Shown: positions 8,150-17,299, counted from the stretch's first letter. The stretch is DNA of 64,000 nucleotides from Burkholderiales bacterium (GCA_016790635.1 JAEUOR010000035.1:124001-188000), one strand, 5' to 3'. Made by a program: numbers and translations. Notes: a model not told the origin generated them from the sequence alone.

Positions 8150-9745
8150 TCAGCCGTCCTGGACCATCGCGCGAAACTTGATGAGGTCGTAGTCGGCGCC
8201 GCGATCGACGATGCCGATCGGAAACATCAGGTGGCGCCGATCCTCGATCATCGCCAGCAGTTGCTCACCCGGCAGATACAACCCGCGTGGCAGGGCTACC
8301 AGCACCGCGCCGGGCTCGCCGCCCTCGGGCAGGACGATGCCGTCGACGGTCGCGATGCCATTGGCCCAGCGCCCGATGTTGGTGGTGAACATGCCGATCA
8401 AGGCCTCGCCCGAGAGGATTTGCACCCCGACGCCGACCTGACCCTTGGGGGCGCGATCGTCGCGCGACAGCCGGCGCACGATGGCCACTTCCCAGTGGGA
8501 ACCGGCAGCCTCGGCCTTGACGCCGATCAGGGCACCGATGGCCAGCCATCCACCTTCGGACTGCATGACCGAGGCCCCAAACCCTCCGGCGCTCAGGTTC
8601 TCGACGAACCAGATCTCGCCGTCGGGCGAGCCGCCCAGGTCAAAGTCGAGGTCAGACGGACGCATGACGCCAACGATCGCCTCGAATCCATGCACCACCT
8701 GGACCTTGGCCTGGATACGGCGCCTTTCGGTGCGCCGCACCGGCGGCTGCGGAGCCCAGTTCAGGCGCAGGTGCTGCAGCACCTCGATGACGACCTCGGG
8801 GTCGGTCGTGCCGCCAACGTCGACGCCGCGCGGCAGTTCGCGGGTCTTCTCTACGCGGTCCAGCAGCAAAAGCACGTCGGTGTGGCCCGCCGCGGTGGCA
8901 AAAAAGCGCAGTCCCGCTGTCATGCGCGCCGGCGGCGCAGCCAGGCGCAGCGGTGGACGCGGATCGGCCAGATCGACCCAGTAGGTCGAATCCGGGCTGG
9001 GTTGGGCGGTAATCCGAAACTTGGACGCCGAGCCGGCAATCAGGCGCTCGACGACATCCAGCCCTGCCGGAGTCAAGGCGTCCGGCGCTGAAGCGGCCAA
9101 CAGCAGGCCATGCAGGTACTCCTCTTCGGGAGACGATTCCCCGGGGATGGTCGGGTACGGCGTGACCCGCACCCGCTCTGCCTGGCGTGCCTCGGCGAAT
9201 CGGTACGCGTGCGCCATGCCGGCCCACAGGTCGGCAGGCACCGGCCCGTAGCGCACGTAAATCCACTTGAGGCGCATGCTCGCGGCGCGCAGGGCGCGCA
9301 CCGCGATGAACGCGACTTCCTTGCGCAGGGCATCGCTCCCCTTCTCGCGCGCTTCCACCCGCTTGATGAGGTCTTCGTAGGCGCGCGCCGCGCGCTCCCA
9401 CAGGTCATGGTTGACCGCCCAGAGTTTCGCCTCCTGCGTGCGTGACTGGCGCCCGGAAGTCACACCGAAATCACGCGCCAACTTGATGCGGTGGGTCTGC
9501 GCCAGCTCGTCCAATTGACGAACCACCTCGAAGCGACGCTCCGGCTTCATCCCCTCCGCATCGGTCACCGAGCCGAACCAGTCGGTGATCTCTTCCAGGG
9601 ATTTCATTGCGTCGCCGCCGCGCAGTTCGGCAAATACCTGTTGCGACTCGCGCACACTCTCCAGAGGGTGATCGCCCTGGGCACCCAGGCTGCGCAGACG
9701 CAAACTGTCGATGAGACGCATCACGCGCCCGCCGGTGGTCGCCAT
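8150..9745 (-). CDS. Uncharacterised protein with a likely C-terminal PilZ domain
   Basis: A 531-residue protein with no signal peptide or clear membrane segment. The N-terminal two thirds (about residues 1-330) are helical and charged, with no family recognised. Around residues 337-343 it carries RRTERRR, which contains the RxxxR arginine motif, and about 40 residues later NLSAGGFG (383-390), matching the (D/N)xSxxG motif. Together these two motifs define c-di-GMP-binding PilZ domains. A c-di-GMP effector role is therefore inferred, not shown. It is monocistronic and divergent from thyA. An alternative ATG at residue 9 is possible, since neither start has a strong ribosome site. Confidence 0.75.
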   Translation of the reverse strand: MATTGGRVMRLIDSLRLRSLGAQGDHPLESVRESQQVFAELRGGDAMKSLEEITDWFGSVTDAEGMKPERRFEVVRQLDELAQTHRIKLARDFGVTSGRQSRTQEAKLWAVNHDLWERAARAYEDLIKRVEAREKGSDALRKEVAFIAVRALRAASMRLKWIYVRYGPVPADLWAGMAHAYRFAEARQAERVRVTPYPTIPGESSPEEEYLHGLLLAASAPDALTPAGLDVVERLIAGSASKFRITAQPSPDSTYWVDLADPRPPLRLAAPPARMTAGLRFFATAAGHTDVLLLLDRVEKTRELPRGVDVGGTTDPEVVIEVLQHLRLNWAPQPPVRRTERRRIQAKVQVVHGFEAIVGVMRPSDLDFDLGGSPDGEIWFVENLSAGGFGASVMQSEGGWLAIGALIGVKAEAAGSHWEVAIVRRLSRDDRAPKGQVGVGVQILSGEALIGMFTTNIGRWANGIATVDGIVLPEGGEPGAVLVALPRGLYLPGEQLLAMIEDRRHLMFPIGIVDRGADYDLIKFRAMVQDG

Positions 9746-9784
9746 AGCCGTGGGTCAGGGATCCTGCAGATTGAGAATCGCAGC

Positions 9785-9790
9785 ATTCTA
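9785..9790 (-). promoter_or_regulatory. Putative -10 box of the PilZ-like gene
   Basis: TAGAAT on the minus strand, 39 bases before the ATG at 9745. The same hexamer faces the other way for thyA at 9841. No strong -35 element is seen. Confidence 0.4.
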
Positions 9791-9840
9791 GTGCGAGGCG
9801 CGCCGACCGACCAGCCGTCCGGCAGCCGCGTCCCGGCGGC

Positions 9841-9846
9841 TAGAAT
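9841..9846 (+). promoter_or_regulatory. Putative -10 box of thyA, almost touching the start codon
   Basis: TAGAAT followed by CCGTGC and then the thyA ATG at 9853. Transcription normally starts 6-8 bases after a -10 box, which would place the 5' end at or next to the A of the start codon. No Shine-Dalgarno sequence is present. This suggests a leaderless message. Confidence 0.45.
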
Positions 9847-9852
9847 CCGTGC

Positions 9853-10662
9853 ATGCGTCAATACCTGGACCTGATGCGCCATGTCCTCGAACATGGGGCG
9901 CGCAAGACCGATCGTACCGGCACCGGCACGCTATCGGTGTTCGGCCACCAGATGCGCTTTGATCTGGGCGCCGGTTTTCCGCTGGTGACGACGAAAAAGC
10001 TGCACCTGCGCTCGATCATCCACGAGCTCCTCTGGTTTCTGAAGGGCGACACCAACATCGCCTATCTCAAGGCCAACGGCGTGTCGATCTGGGACGAGTG
10101 GGCGGACGCGCACGGGGAGCTCGGTCCGGTGTACGGCCACCAGTGGCGCTCGTGGCCGGCGCCGGACGGCAAGCAGATCGACCAGATCGCGACCATCCTC
10201 AAGCAATTGCGCGAGACGCCCGACTCGCGGCGCATCATCGTCTCGGCCTGGAACGTGGCCGATATCCCGCGCATGAAACTGGCGCCCTGTCACGCCCTGT
10301 TCCAGTTCTATGTCGCGCCCGATGCGCATGGGCAGGCACGCCTGTCGTGCCAGCTCTACCAGCGCAGCGCGGACATCTTCCTGGGGGTGCCCTTCAACAT
10401 CGCCTCCTACGCCCTGCTCACCCACATGGTCGCGCAACAGGTCGACATGGAAGTCGGCGATTTCGTCTGGACCGGCGGCGACTGCCACCTCTATTCCAAT
10501 CACCTGGAGCAGGTACGCGAGCAGTTGTCGCGCCAGCCGCACGCCCTGCCCACCTTGCGCATCGCGCGCCGTCCGCCGACCCTCACCGACTATGTGTACG
10601 AGGATTTCGAGATCGTCGGCTACCAGGCGCACCCGCACATCAAGGCGCCGGTCGCGGTCTGA
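9853..10662 (+). CDS. thyA: Thymidylate synthase
   Basis: A 269-residue cytosolic enzyme converting dUMP and methylene-tetrahydrofolate to dTMP and dihydrofolate. It has the folate/dUMP motif [12 protein letters not shown] at the N-terminus, the catalytic Cys146 in [10 protein letters not shown] (the same number as in E. coli), the [13 protein letters not shown] dUMP-binding segment and the C-terminal IKAPVAV. Length is normal (264 in E. coli). It is followed 15 bases later by folA, which recycles the dihydrofolate produced, so the pair forms a functional operon. Confidence 0.98.
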   Translation: MRQYLDLMRHVLEHGARKTDRTGTGTLSVFGHQMRFDLGAGFPLVTTKKLHLRSIIHELLWFLKGDTNIAYLKANGVSIWDEWADAHGELGPVYGHQWRSWPAPDGKQIDQIATILKQLRETPDSRRIIVSAWNVADIPRMKLAPCHALFQFYVAPDAHGQARLSCQLYQRSADIFLGVPFNIASYALLTHMVAQQVDMEVGDFVWTGGDCHLYSNHLEQVREQLSRQPHALPTLRIARRPPTLTDYVYEDFEIVGYQAHPHIKAPVAV

Positions 10663-10677
10663 TCCGGTGGGCTGCGC

Positions 10678-11229
10678 TTGACCATATCGATGATCGTCGC
10701 CATGGCGGCCAATCGCTGCATCGGCCGCGATGGCCGCATGCCGTGGCACCTGCCGCCGGACCTGGCGCACTTCAAGGCGCTCACGCTGGGCCATCAGGTC
10801 ATCATGGGGCGCAAGACATGGGATTCCATCCTGTCCTCGCTTGGCAAACCGCTGCCGGGCCGAACCAGCATCGTGGTGACACGGGGGGATGCAAGCGCCT
10901 GCGTGGCGCTCGGCGCCAGGGTGGTGACGTCCCCCGAAGCGGCCCTGTCGGCGGCCGCGGGCGCCGACTGCTTCGTCATCGGCGGCGCGCAGATCTACGC
11001 CCAGCTGATCGCGCGCGCGCAGCGCCTCCTGGTCACCGAAATCGAGCGCGATTTCGACGGGGACGCCTTCTTCCCCGCCATCGACCCACGTGAATGGCGC
11101 GAAACGAAACGCCTCCCCCAGGGACGCGCCGGCAGCCCCGCGGTGGAGTTCGATTTCGTCGAGTACGCGCGCCGTGCGCCGGACGATGTTGCGGTGACGA
11201 CACAATCGGCCGCGCGCGACATCTCGTAA
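10678..11229 (+). CDS. folA: Dihydrofolate reductase
   Basis: A 183-residue enzyme (counting from TTG at 10678; ATG at 10690 would give 179) reducing dihydrofolate with NADPH. It has the N-terminal IVAMAANRCIGRDG, the active-site segment PWHLPPDLAHFK with the catalytic acid Asp28, the NADPH-site GRKTWDS and GGAQIYAQ motifs. The C-terminus extends about 20 residues beyond the usual end, with a polar tail. It lies directly behind thyA. The downstream hairpin and T-tract at 11271-11301 is its likely terminator. Confidence 0.95.
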   Translation: MTISMIVAMAANRCIGRDGRMPWHLPPDLAHFKALTLGHQVIMGRKTWDSILSSLGKPLPGRTSIVVTRGDASACVALGARVVTSPEAALSAAAGADCFVIGGAQIYAQLIARAQRLLVTEIERDFDGDAFFPAIDPREWRETKRLPQGRAGSPAVEFDFVEYARRAPDDVAVTTQSAARDIS

Positions 11230-11270
11230 CGACATTTCCGGCGCCATTGGCCGTACACTCCACAGCCCCT

Positions 11271-11301
11271 GCGGCCTTGCTTTGGAAGGCCGCTTTTCTT
11301 T
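11271..11301 (+). terminator. Rho-independent terminator between folA and the decarboxylase gene
   Basis: Stem GCGGCCTT (11271-11278) with AAGGCCGC (11286-11293), a seven-base loop, then TTTTCTTT. It follows folA but ends only 24 bases before the ATG of the next gene on the same strand, leaving no room for an ordinary promoter after it. Confidence 0.8.
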
Positions 11302-11325
11302 GAGCTGCACCGCGGAGAAGCGCCG

Positions 11326-13605
11326 ATGAAATTCAACTTTCCCGTCTTCATCATCGACGAGGACTTCCGCTCCGAGAACGCCTCGGGCCTGGGCATTCGC
11401 GCGCTGGCCGAGGCCATCGAGAAGGAAGGCATGGAGGTGCTGGGCGTGACCAGCTATGGCGACCTGTCGCAGTTCGCCCAGCAGCAGTCACGCGCCTCGG
11501 CCTTCATCCTGTCGATCGACGACGAGGAATTCACGCCCGGCCCGGAAGTCGACCCCGCGGTGCTCAACGTACGCCATTTCATCGAGGAGATCCGCTTCAA
11601 GAACGCGGAGATCCCGATCTACCTGTACGGCGAGACCAAGACCTCGCGCCACATCCCGAACGACATCCTGCGCGAGCTGCACGGCTTCATCCACATGTTC
11701 GAGGACACGCCGGAGTTCGTCGCGCGCCACATCATCCGCGAGGCGCGCTCCTACCTGGAGGGACTGGCGCCGCCCTTCTTCCGCGCGCTGACCCACTACG
11801 CGCAGGACGGGTCCTATTCGTGGCACTGCCCGGGCCATTCCGGCGGCGTGGCCTTCCTGAAGTCCCCCATCGGGCGCATGTTCCACCAGTTCTTCGGCGA
11901 GAACATGCTGCGCGCCGACGTCTGCAACGCGGTCGAGGAACTGGGCCAGTTGCTCGACCACACCGGCCCGGTGGCCGCCTCGGAGCGCAACGCGGCGCGC
12001 ATCTTCAATGCCGATCACTGCTTCTTCGTGACCAACGGGACCTCGACCTCCAACAAGATGGTCTGGCATGCGCACGTGGCCGCCGACGACATCGTGGTGG
12101 TGGACCGCAACTGCCACAAGTCGATCCTGCACGCGATCACCATGACCGGCGCCATTCCGGTCTTCCTGACGCCCACGCGCAACCACCTCGGCATCATCGG
12201 CCCGATCCCGCTGGACGAATTCCGCCCGCAGAACATCCAGAAGAAGATCGACGCCAATCCCTTCGCCAAGGCGGCGCAGGCACGCAATCCGGGCCGCAAG
12301 CCGCGCATCCTGACCATCACGCAATCGACCTACGACGGCGTGATCTACAACGTCGAGATGCTGAAAGAGGTGCTGGGCGATGCCATCGACGTGCTGCACT
12401 TCGACGAGGCTTGGCTGCCGCATGCGGCCTTCCATGACTTCTACCGCAACATGCACGCCATCGGCCGCGACCGGCCGCGACCCAAGGCGCCGCTGGTCTA
12501 CGCCACCCACTCGACCCACAAGCTCCTGGCGGGGATCTCGCAGGCCTCGCAGATCCTGGTGCAGGAGTCCGAGACGCAGAAACTGGATCGCCACGTCTTC
12601 AACGAGGCCTACCTGATGCACACCTCGACCTCGCCGCAGTACGCGATCATCGCCTCGTGCGACGTCGCCGCGGCGATGATGGAGCCGCCGGGCGGCACCG
12701 CGCTGGTCGCCGAGTCGATCGCCGAGGCGCTGGATTTCCGGCGCGCCATGCGCAAGGTGGACAAGGAATGGGGCCGCGACTGGTGGTTCCAGGTGTGGGG
12801 CCCGGCGACGCTCACTGCCGACGGGATCGGCTCGCGCGAGGACTGGGTGCTCAAGGCCAACGACAAGTGGCACGGCTTTGGCGACATCGCCCCGGGCTTC
12901 AACATGCTGGACCCGATCAAGGCGACTGTTTCCACCCCGGGCCTGGACGTGAGCGGCAAGTTCGCCAGGACAGGCATCCCCGCCTCGATCCTCACCAAGT
13001 TCCTGGCCGAGCACGGCGTGATCGTGGAAAAGACCGGGCTCTACTCGTTTTTCATCATGTTCACCATCGGCATCACCAAGGGGCGCTGGAACACCCTGGT
13101 GACGGCCTTGCAGCAGTTCAAGGACGACTACGACAAGAATCAGCCGCTGTGGCGCATCCTGCCCGAGTTCTGCCAGGCCCAACCACGCTACGAGCGCATC
13201 GGATTGAAGGACCTGTGCCAGCAGATCCACGACACCTACAAGGCATCAGACGTGGCGCGGCTGACCACCGAGATGTACCTGTCGGACATGCAGCCGGCCA
13301 TGAAGCCCTCCGAGGCATATGCCTGCCTGGCACATCGCGACACCGAGCGGGTCGAGATCGACCACTTGGAGGGTCGCGCCACCACCATGCTGGTCACGCC
13401 CTACCCGCCCGGCATCCCGCTCCTGATCCCGGGCGAGCGCTTCAACAAGACCATCGTCGAGTACCTGAAGTTCGCGCGCATGTTCAACGAGAAATTCCCT
13501 GGTTTCGATACCGACATCCATGGCCTGGTCGAGGAGGAGGTCGACGGCAAGCGGCGCTACTTCGTTGATTGCGTTAAGCAAAAAACCGCCGGCCCGGCGA
13601 AATAA
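11326..13605 (+). CDS. Orn/Lys/Arg decarboxylase (fold type I, PLP-dependent)
   Basis: A 759-residue cytoplasmic decarboxylase similar in length to the biodegradative arginine (AdiA) and lysine (CadA/LdcC) enzymes. An N-terminal wing domain (about 1-135) precedes the PLP domain. The Schiff-base lysine is Lys399 in THSTHKLLAG; SWHCPGHSGG near residue 165 and the Asp of HFDEAW near 360 are typical cofactor-site motifs. It forms a polyamine or diamine from the amino acid and consumes a proton. Whether the substrate is arginine, lysine or ornithine cannot be decided by eye. No antiporter or regulator gene adjoins it. GGAG lies upstream of the ATG; the leader contains the terminator at 11271-11301. 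Confidence 0.9.
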   Translation: MKFNFPVFIIDEDFRSENASGLGIRALAEAIEKEGMEVLGVTSYGDLSQFAQQQSRASAFILSIDDEEFTPGPEVDPAVLNVRHFIEEIRFKNAEIPIYLYGETKTSRHIPNDILRELHGFIHMFEDTPEFVARHIIREARSYLEGLAPPFFRALTHYAQDGSYSWHCPGHSGGVAFLKSPIGRMFHQFFGENMLRADVCNAVEELGQLLDHTGPVAASERNAARIFNADHCFFVTNGTSTSNKMVWHAHVAADDIVVVDRNCHKSILHAITMTGAIPVFLTPTRNHLGIIGPIPLDEFRPQNIQKKIDANPFAKAAQARNPGRKPRILTITQSTYDGVIYNVEMLKEVLGDAIDVLHFDEAWLPHAAFHDFYRNMHAIGRDRPRPKAPLVYATHSTHKLLAGISQASQILVQESETQKLDRHVFNEAYLMHTSTSPQYAIIASCDVAAAMMEPPGGTALVAESIAEALDFRRAMRKVDKEWGRDWWFQVWGPATLTADGIGSREDWVLKANDKWHGFGDIAPGFNMLDPIKATVSTPGLDVSGKFARTGIPASILTKFLAEHGVIVEKTGLYSFFIMFTIGITKGRWNTLVTALQQFKDDYDKNQPLWRILPEFCQAQPRYERIGLKDLCQQIHDTYKASDVARLTTEMYLSDMQPAMKPSEAYACLAHRDTERVEIDHLEGRATTMLVTPYPPGIPLLIPGERFNKTIVEYLKFARMFNEKFPGFDTDIHGLVEEEVDGKRRYFVDCVKQKTAGPAK

Positions 13606-13632
13606 GGGGCACCCGGGTCAGCGTCTCTCTGT

Positions 13633-13638
13633 TATAAT
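13633..13638 (+). promoter_or_regulatory. Putative -10 box of tRNA-Arg
   Basis: A perfect consensus TATAAT, 9 bases before the first base of the tRNA, in the 42-base gap after the decarboxylase stop. The -35 region is not well matched. Confidence 0.6.
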
Positions 13639-13647
13639 GCGAAGCTT

Positions 13648-13724
13648 GCGGCTGTAGCTCAGTTGGATAGAGTACTTGGCTACGAACCAAGGGGTCGTGG
13701 GTTCGAATCCTGCCAGCCGCGCCA
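13648..13724 (+). tRNA. tRNA-Arg (anticodon ACG)
   Basis: A 77-base cloverleaf: acceptor stem GCGGCTG with CAGCCGC, discriminator G, encoded CCA. The D-arm carries AGCTCAGTTGGATAGAG, the anticodon stem is CTTGG/CCAAG with loop CTACGAA (anticodon ACG, read as ICG after deamination), and the T-loop is TTCGAAT. It serves CGU/CGC/CGA codons. Confidence 0.97.
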
Positions 13725-13732
13725 AACCTTGC

Positions 13733-13763
13733 AAGGGCCGTCCGCTTCCCCGGACGGCCCTTT
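13733..13763 (+). terminator. Rho-independent terminator after tRNA-Arg
   Basis: A 12-base-pair stem (13733-13744 with 13751-13762) around the loop CTTCCC, flanked by A residues on one side and T residues on the other. It can serve the tRNA on the plus strand and perhaps the convergent cyclase gene on the minus strand. Confidence 0.8.
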
Positions 13764-13795
13764 GCTTTTGCGGAACTCCTCCGGCGGCCGGGACC

Positions 13796-16700
13796 TCAGC
13801 GCATCCAGGGTGGTACCGGTAGAGGCGCAGAGCCGCTTTGCGCGAAGAGCGCCTTTGCCCGAGCACCCGGCGCCGGATCGCCCGCGGCGTCCGCCCAGGC
13901 CTGATTGAGGAGCGCCAGCGCGCGCCGCGCGCCACGTGCCCTGCCCATCGCGATGCCGGCCCGCCAGTGACCGAGAGCACCACGACGGTCTCCCGCGCGC
14001 CAGGCCAGAACGCCGGCCAGGCGATGCGCGTCGACGCCGCTCTCATCGCCGCACTTGCGGCCGTGCTGCAAGGCCCGCGCCACTGCGCGTGACGCGGCCC
14101 CTTGTTCGGCCTTTCCGGCGCCGTGGGACGCGCCGGCGCTCAACACCAGCGCCTCGGCGATCACGACCACAGGAGCGCTGGCAGAGAGGCCGCGCATCGA
14201 AGCGCCTTTCAGCAACTCCTCGACACGCGCGGTCAGCGCCGGCATGGCGTCGAAGTTGCCTTCCCAGGCGTGGCAATGCGCGCACCGCGCCAGGGCACCG
14301 GCCAGGAAGCGATGGTCCGGGATCGCCTCGTAGCGGGCGCTGGCGGCCTCGAAGAGCGCGCGCGTGCCCTCCATGTCGCCGCGGTACTGGCGCGCGACCC
14401 CGGCCGCGTTGGTGGCCCAGGCCAGGGCATGCGAGTCGCCCACCAGGCGCGCACGCTGCATCTGCTCCTCGGCCAATGCCATCCACTGGGGATCGCCCAT
14501 GGAGCGCAACACCAGGTACAGGCTGCCGGTCGCCGAGGCCCACAGGCGCGCATGGCCTGCCTGTGCGAAATGCGTACGCGCGGCCACAAGCCTGGCCTGG
14601 GCCTGCGGCCACATGCCGCGGGCGTAGTCGTGCAGGCCGGCAAGGTTCTCGACATAACCCAGCGCGATCGCGTCGCCGGATGCGCGGCCCGCTTGCGCGG
14701 CATGCGCGTGCCAGCGCGCCGCACCGCGCGGCCGGCTCAGCGTGTCGGCGATGGCACCCACCGAAGCCAGGCCGATGGCCGCGGCGCGCGAATCGACTGG
14801 CGCGTAGTCCAGCATGGTCAGGATGTCCAGCGCAAAGCGCGGCGGGTCGAGGTAGTAGTCGATGTTGCCGATCAATTCCAGGAGGCGTGTGATGAGGTCC
14901 GCGTGCGTGCCCGCTTTTCGGCTGCCAGTCCGGCGCGCAGGGCCGCGCAGTTCGAGAACCAGCCAGCGCCGCACGACGGCGGCGGTGACCGCGCCGCGCG
15001 CCTTGGGGGCGCGCACGCCCAGGAGCGCGAGGGCGGCGCCGGCCCGTTGGCGTGCCAAATTATGGCGGCCCAGCCGGAACAATGCCTCGGCCAGAACCAG
15101 TTCAATGGCGGCGCGCTCACTCGCTGCGAACACCTGCCCGGCGGCATCGGCAGCAGCCAGCACGCGTTCGTAGAGTTCCAGCGCTTCTGCGTCAGCCGCC
15201 AGTCGCGCCGCATCTTCGGCCAGGCGCTCCAGATGACGCATGGCGCGGCTCCAGTCCCCGGCGCACGCGCGATGGTGTGCAAGCGCCGCGTCAGGGGCCG
15301 CGCCACTGCCGGCCTGCGCCCCCGCGTCGATGGCATCGGCGACACGCGCGTGCCAGCGCATCCGATCGTCCGCGACCAGGCTGGCATAGGCGACCTCGCA
15401 GGTCAGGGGATGCACGAAGCGCCAGGTCGGGGCGGCCCCCTCCAGCCCCCTGCCCACCAGGCCGTCCTCCTCCAGCACGGCGAGCGTATCGTCGCAGGCG
15501 TGCCCCAGCGCGGCGGCCAGCGTGCCTGCGTCGAACTCCCTGCCCAGCACGGCAGCGGCGCGCAGCGTGCGTTGCGCGCCACGGTCGAGGCGATCGATGC
15601 GCGCCTGGATGACCGCGTCGATACTGCCCGGCAAGGAGCGCCGGCTCGCGGCCGGCCCGGATTGCGCGAGCGCTGTTGCCGCACCTGCCTTGACGTCGTC
15701 GGCCAGCCCCGCAAGAAACAGTGGGTTGCCGGCGCCGCGTGCGAGCAGGTCGGCAAATAGCTCTGGGGCCACGCGTACGCCGCCCAGGCGCACCTGCAGG
15801 AATTCGCGCGCCGCGTCGGCGGCCAGGGGCGCCAACGCCAGGCCCTCTGCCACACTGCCGGCTGCCCGGAGGCGCTGGCAAAACGCATCCATCTCGCCGT
15901 CACCGTCGCGGCCGGCGATCACCACGCCAAACCGCCGGTCCGGCATGAGGGCCAGCAGGTGTTCCAGCAGCTCGACCGTGGCGTGATCGACGGCATGCCA
16001 GTCGTCGAAGACCAGCAGTACCGGTGCACCGCCCAGCGCCGCCTCCACCATGCGCAGCGCCGCCAGTCGCTGCCCATGGCCAAGCGCGAGGCCATCCAGC
16101 GCGCTGCGCAGGCCAGCCTCGTCATCTTCGAGCGGCAGGCCGAGGAGCGCGAGCGCGTGCGCCCTCATCGCGAGCTCGGCTTCGGAGCCGGTCTCGCTGA
16201 GCAGCGTGCGCAGGCGCCGTGCCGCGGGTAGCGCTGCCTCGAAACCGTGCAGGACGCGCAGGACCTCGCGTAGTCCCCGCAATGGCTGCGGGGTGCCGAC
16301 AGACTGGCCTTGCGCCGTACCGATGCGCATGCCGGTGGCCCTGGCTTGTGCGCACACCGCCTCGACCAGGGACGATTTGCCGATGCCGGCCTCGCCCTCG
16401 ATGGCCAACAGCCCGCCTTTACCTGCGTCCAGTCGTGCCAGGAAGTCGCGCACCTTTGCCTCCTCGGCGAGGCGCCCGATCAACGGGCCGGCCGGGAGGA
16501 CCCGTGCCGCGGCGATGCCCAGCACCTGAAAAACCCTGACCTTGCCGGCCACGCCCTTGAGCGCGTATTCGCCCAGCGGCGCGGCGTCGACCTGCGCCCC
16601 GGCTTCGCGCAGGATCGACGCGCTGGCCGCGACCGTGCCCGGTGCGGCCGCGGCCTGCAGGCGAGCGGCCAGGTTGGCGGTGTCACCGATGGCCGTGGCG

Positions 16701-17221
16701 GCGCCGGACCCGGCGGTCCCGACGCGACCGAAGACCACAGGTCCGCAGTGCAGGCCGACCCGCAGACGCACAGATTGGCCGCTTGGCAGCGTGGACCACC
16801 CGCCCGCGGCCAGTTGCGCCTGGATTGCGAGCCCCGCACGGCATGCCGCCAGGGCGTGATCCGCGCGTGCCAACGGCGCTCCGAACAGCGCCATGAAACC
16901 GTCGCCCAGGAACTGATTGACCACGCCGTCGTGCGCCTGGACGATCGCCCGCGCGTAATCAAAGAATTCGCCGACCACACGGTGCATCGCGTCGGCACCA
17001 AGGCGCCGCGCAAGCGGCGTGGAGTCGACCATGTCGCAGAACATCACGCTCACCTGGCGGATGGCGGCCTCGTCCGCCTCGCCCGACGGGCCCACCTCAC
17101 TGCCGTTCGCGTTGTCTGCCTGGCCCCCCGCCCGCGCGCCAGGCAGCCGCGCTCCGCACTGCGGGCAAAAGCGGTAGTGCCGGGGACTGCTGGTGCCGCA
17201 GGCAGCGCAGGAGATGGACAT
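13796..17221 (-). CDS. Zinc-ribbon / class III nucleotide cyclase / AAA ATPase multidomain protein
   Basis: A 1141-residue cytoplasmic protein. A zinc ribbon at the N-terminus (Cys5, Cys8, Cys19, Cys22) is followed by a class III cyclase domain (about 55-235), with the metal aspartates Asp63 in FCDMVDST and Asp107 in FLGDGFMA, and GDTANLAARL near 180. Next comes an AAA-type NTPase module with Walker A EGEAGIGKSS (about 275-284) and Walker B LLVFDDWHAVD, then a long Ala/Leu-rich helical region resembling TPR repeats (about 700-1120). Related proteins are adenylate/guanylate cyclases coupled to signalling ATPases. Whether it makes cAMP or cGMP is not decided. The ATG at 17221 is chosen because the frame upstream lies in the divergent promoter gap and the zinc ribbon starts here. 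Confidence 0.88.
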   Translation of the reverse strand: MSISCAACGTSSPRHYRFCPQCGARLPGARAGGQADNANGSEVGPSGEADEAAIRQVSVMFCDMVDSTPLARRLGADAMHRVVGEFFDYARAIVQAHDGVVNQFLGDGFMALFGAPLARADHALAACRAGLAIQAQLAAGGWSTLPSGQSVRLRVGLHCGPVVFGRVGTAGSGAATAIGDTANLAARLQAAAAPGTVAASASILREAGAQVDAAPLGEYALKGVAGKVRVFQVLGIAAARVLPAGPLIGRLAEEAKVRDFLARLDAGKGGLLAIEGEAGIGKSSLVEAVCAQARATGMRIGTAQGQSVGTPQPLRGLREVLRVLHGFEAALPAARRLRTLLSETGSEAELAMRAHALALLGLPLEDDEAGLRSALDGLALGHGQRLAALRMVEAALGGAPVLLVFDDWHAVDHATVELLEHLLALMPDRRFGVVIAGRDGDGEMDAFCQRLRAAGSVAEGLALAPLAADAAREFLQVRLGGVRVAPELFADLLARGAGNPLFLAGLADDVKAGAATALAQSGPAASRRSLPGSIDAVIQARIDRLDRGAQRTLRAAAVLGREFDAGTLAAALGHACDDTLAVLEEDGLVGRGLEGAAPTWRFVHPLTCEVAYASLVADDRMRWHARVADAIDAGAQAGSGAAPDAALAHHRACAGDWSRAMRHLERLAEDAARLAADAEALELYERVLAAADAAGQVFAASERAAIELVLAEALFRLGRHNLARQRAGAALALLGVRAPKARGAVTAAVVRRWLVLELRGPARRTGSRKAGTHADLITRLLELIGNIDYYLDPPRFALDILTMLDYAPVDSRAAAIGLASVGAIADTLSRPRGAARWHAHAAQAGRASGDAIALGYVENLAGLHDYARGMWPQAQARLVAARTHFAQAGHARLWASATGSLYLVLRSMGDPQWMALAEEQMQRARLVGDSHALAWATNAAGVARQYRGDMEGTRALFEAASARYEAIPDHRFLAGALARCAHCHAWEGNFDAMPALTARVEELLKGASMRGLSASAPVVVIAEALVLSAGASHGAGKAEQGAASRAVARALQHGRKCGDESGVDAHRLAGVLAWRAGDRRGALGHWRAGIAMGRARGARRALALLNQAWADAAGDPAPGARAKALFAQSGSAPLPVPPWMR

Positions 17222-17265
17222 CACGACGGTTTGGCGTACCGCGCAACGCGGCGTCGGCACGAGAG

Positions 17266-17271
17266 TACCAT
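17266..17271 (+). promoter_or_regulatory. Putative -10 box of the cyclase-family/AtuA/Bug cluster
   Basis: TACCAT in the 78-base gap between the divergent class III cyclase gene and the exported hydrolase gene, 29 bases before its ATG. AGGGGA (17285-17290) is a good ribosome site. No clear -35 box. Confidence 0.35.
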
Positions 17272-17299
17272 CCGCGTTTTCAACAACAGGGGAAGCCTC

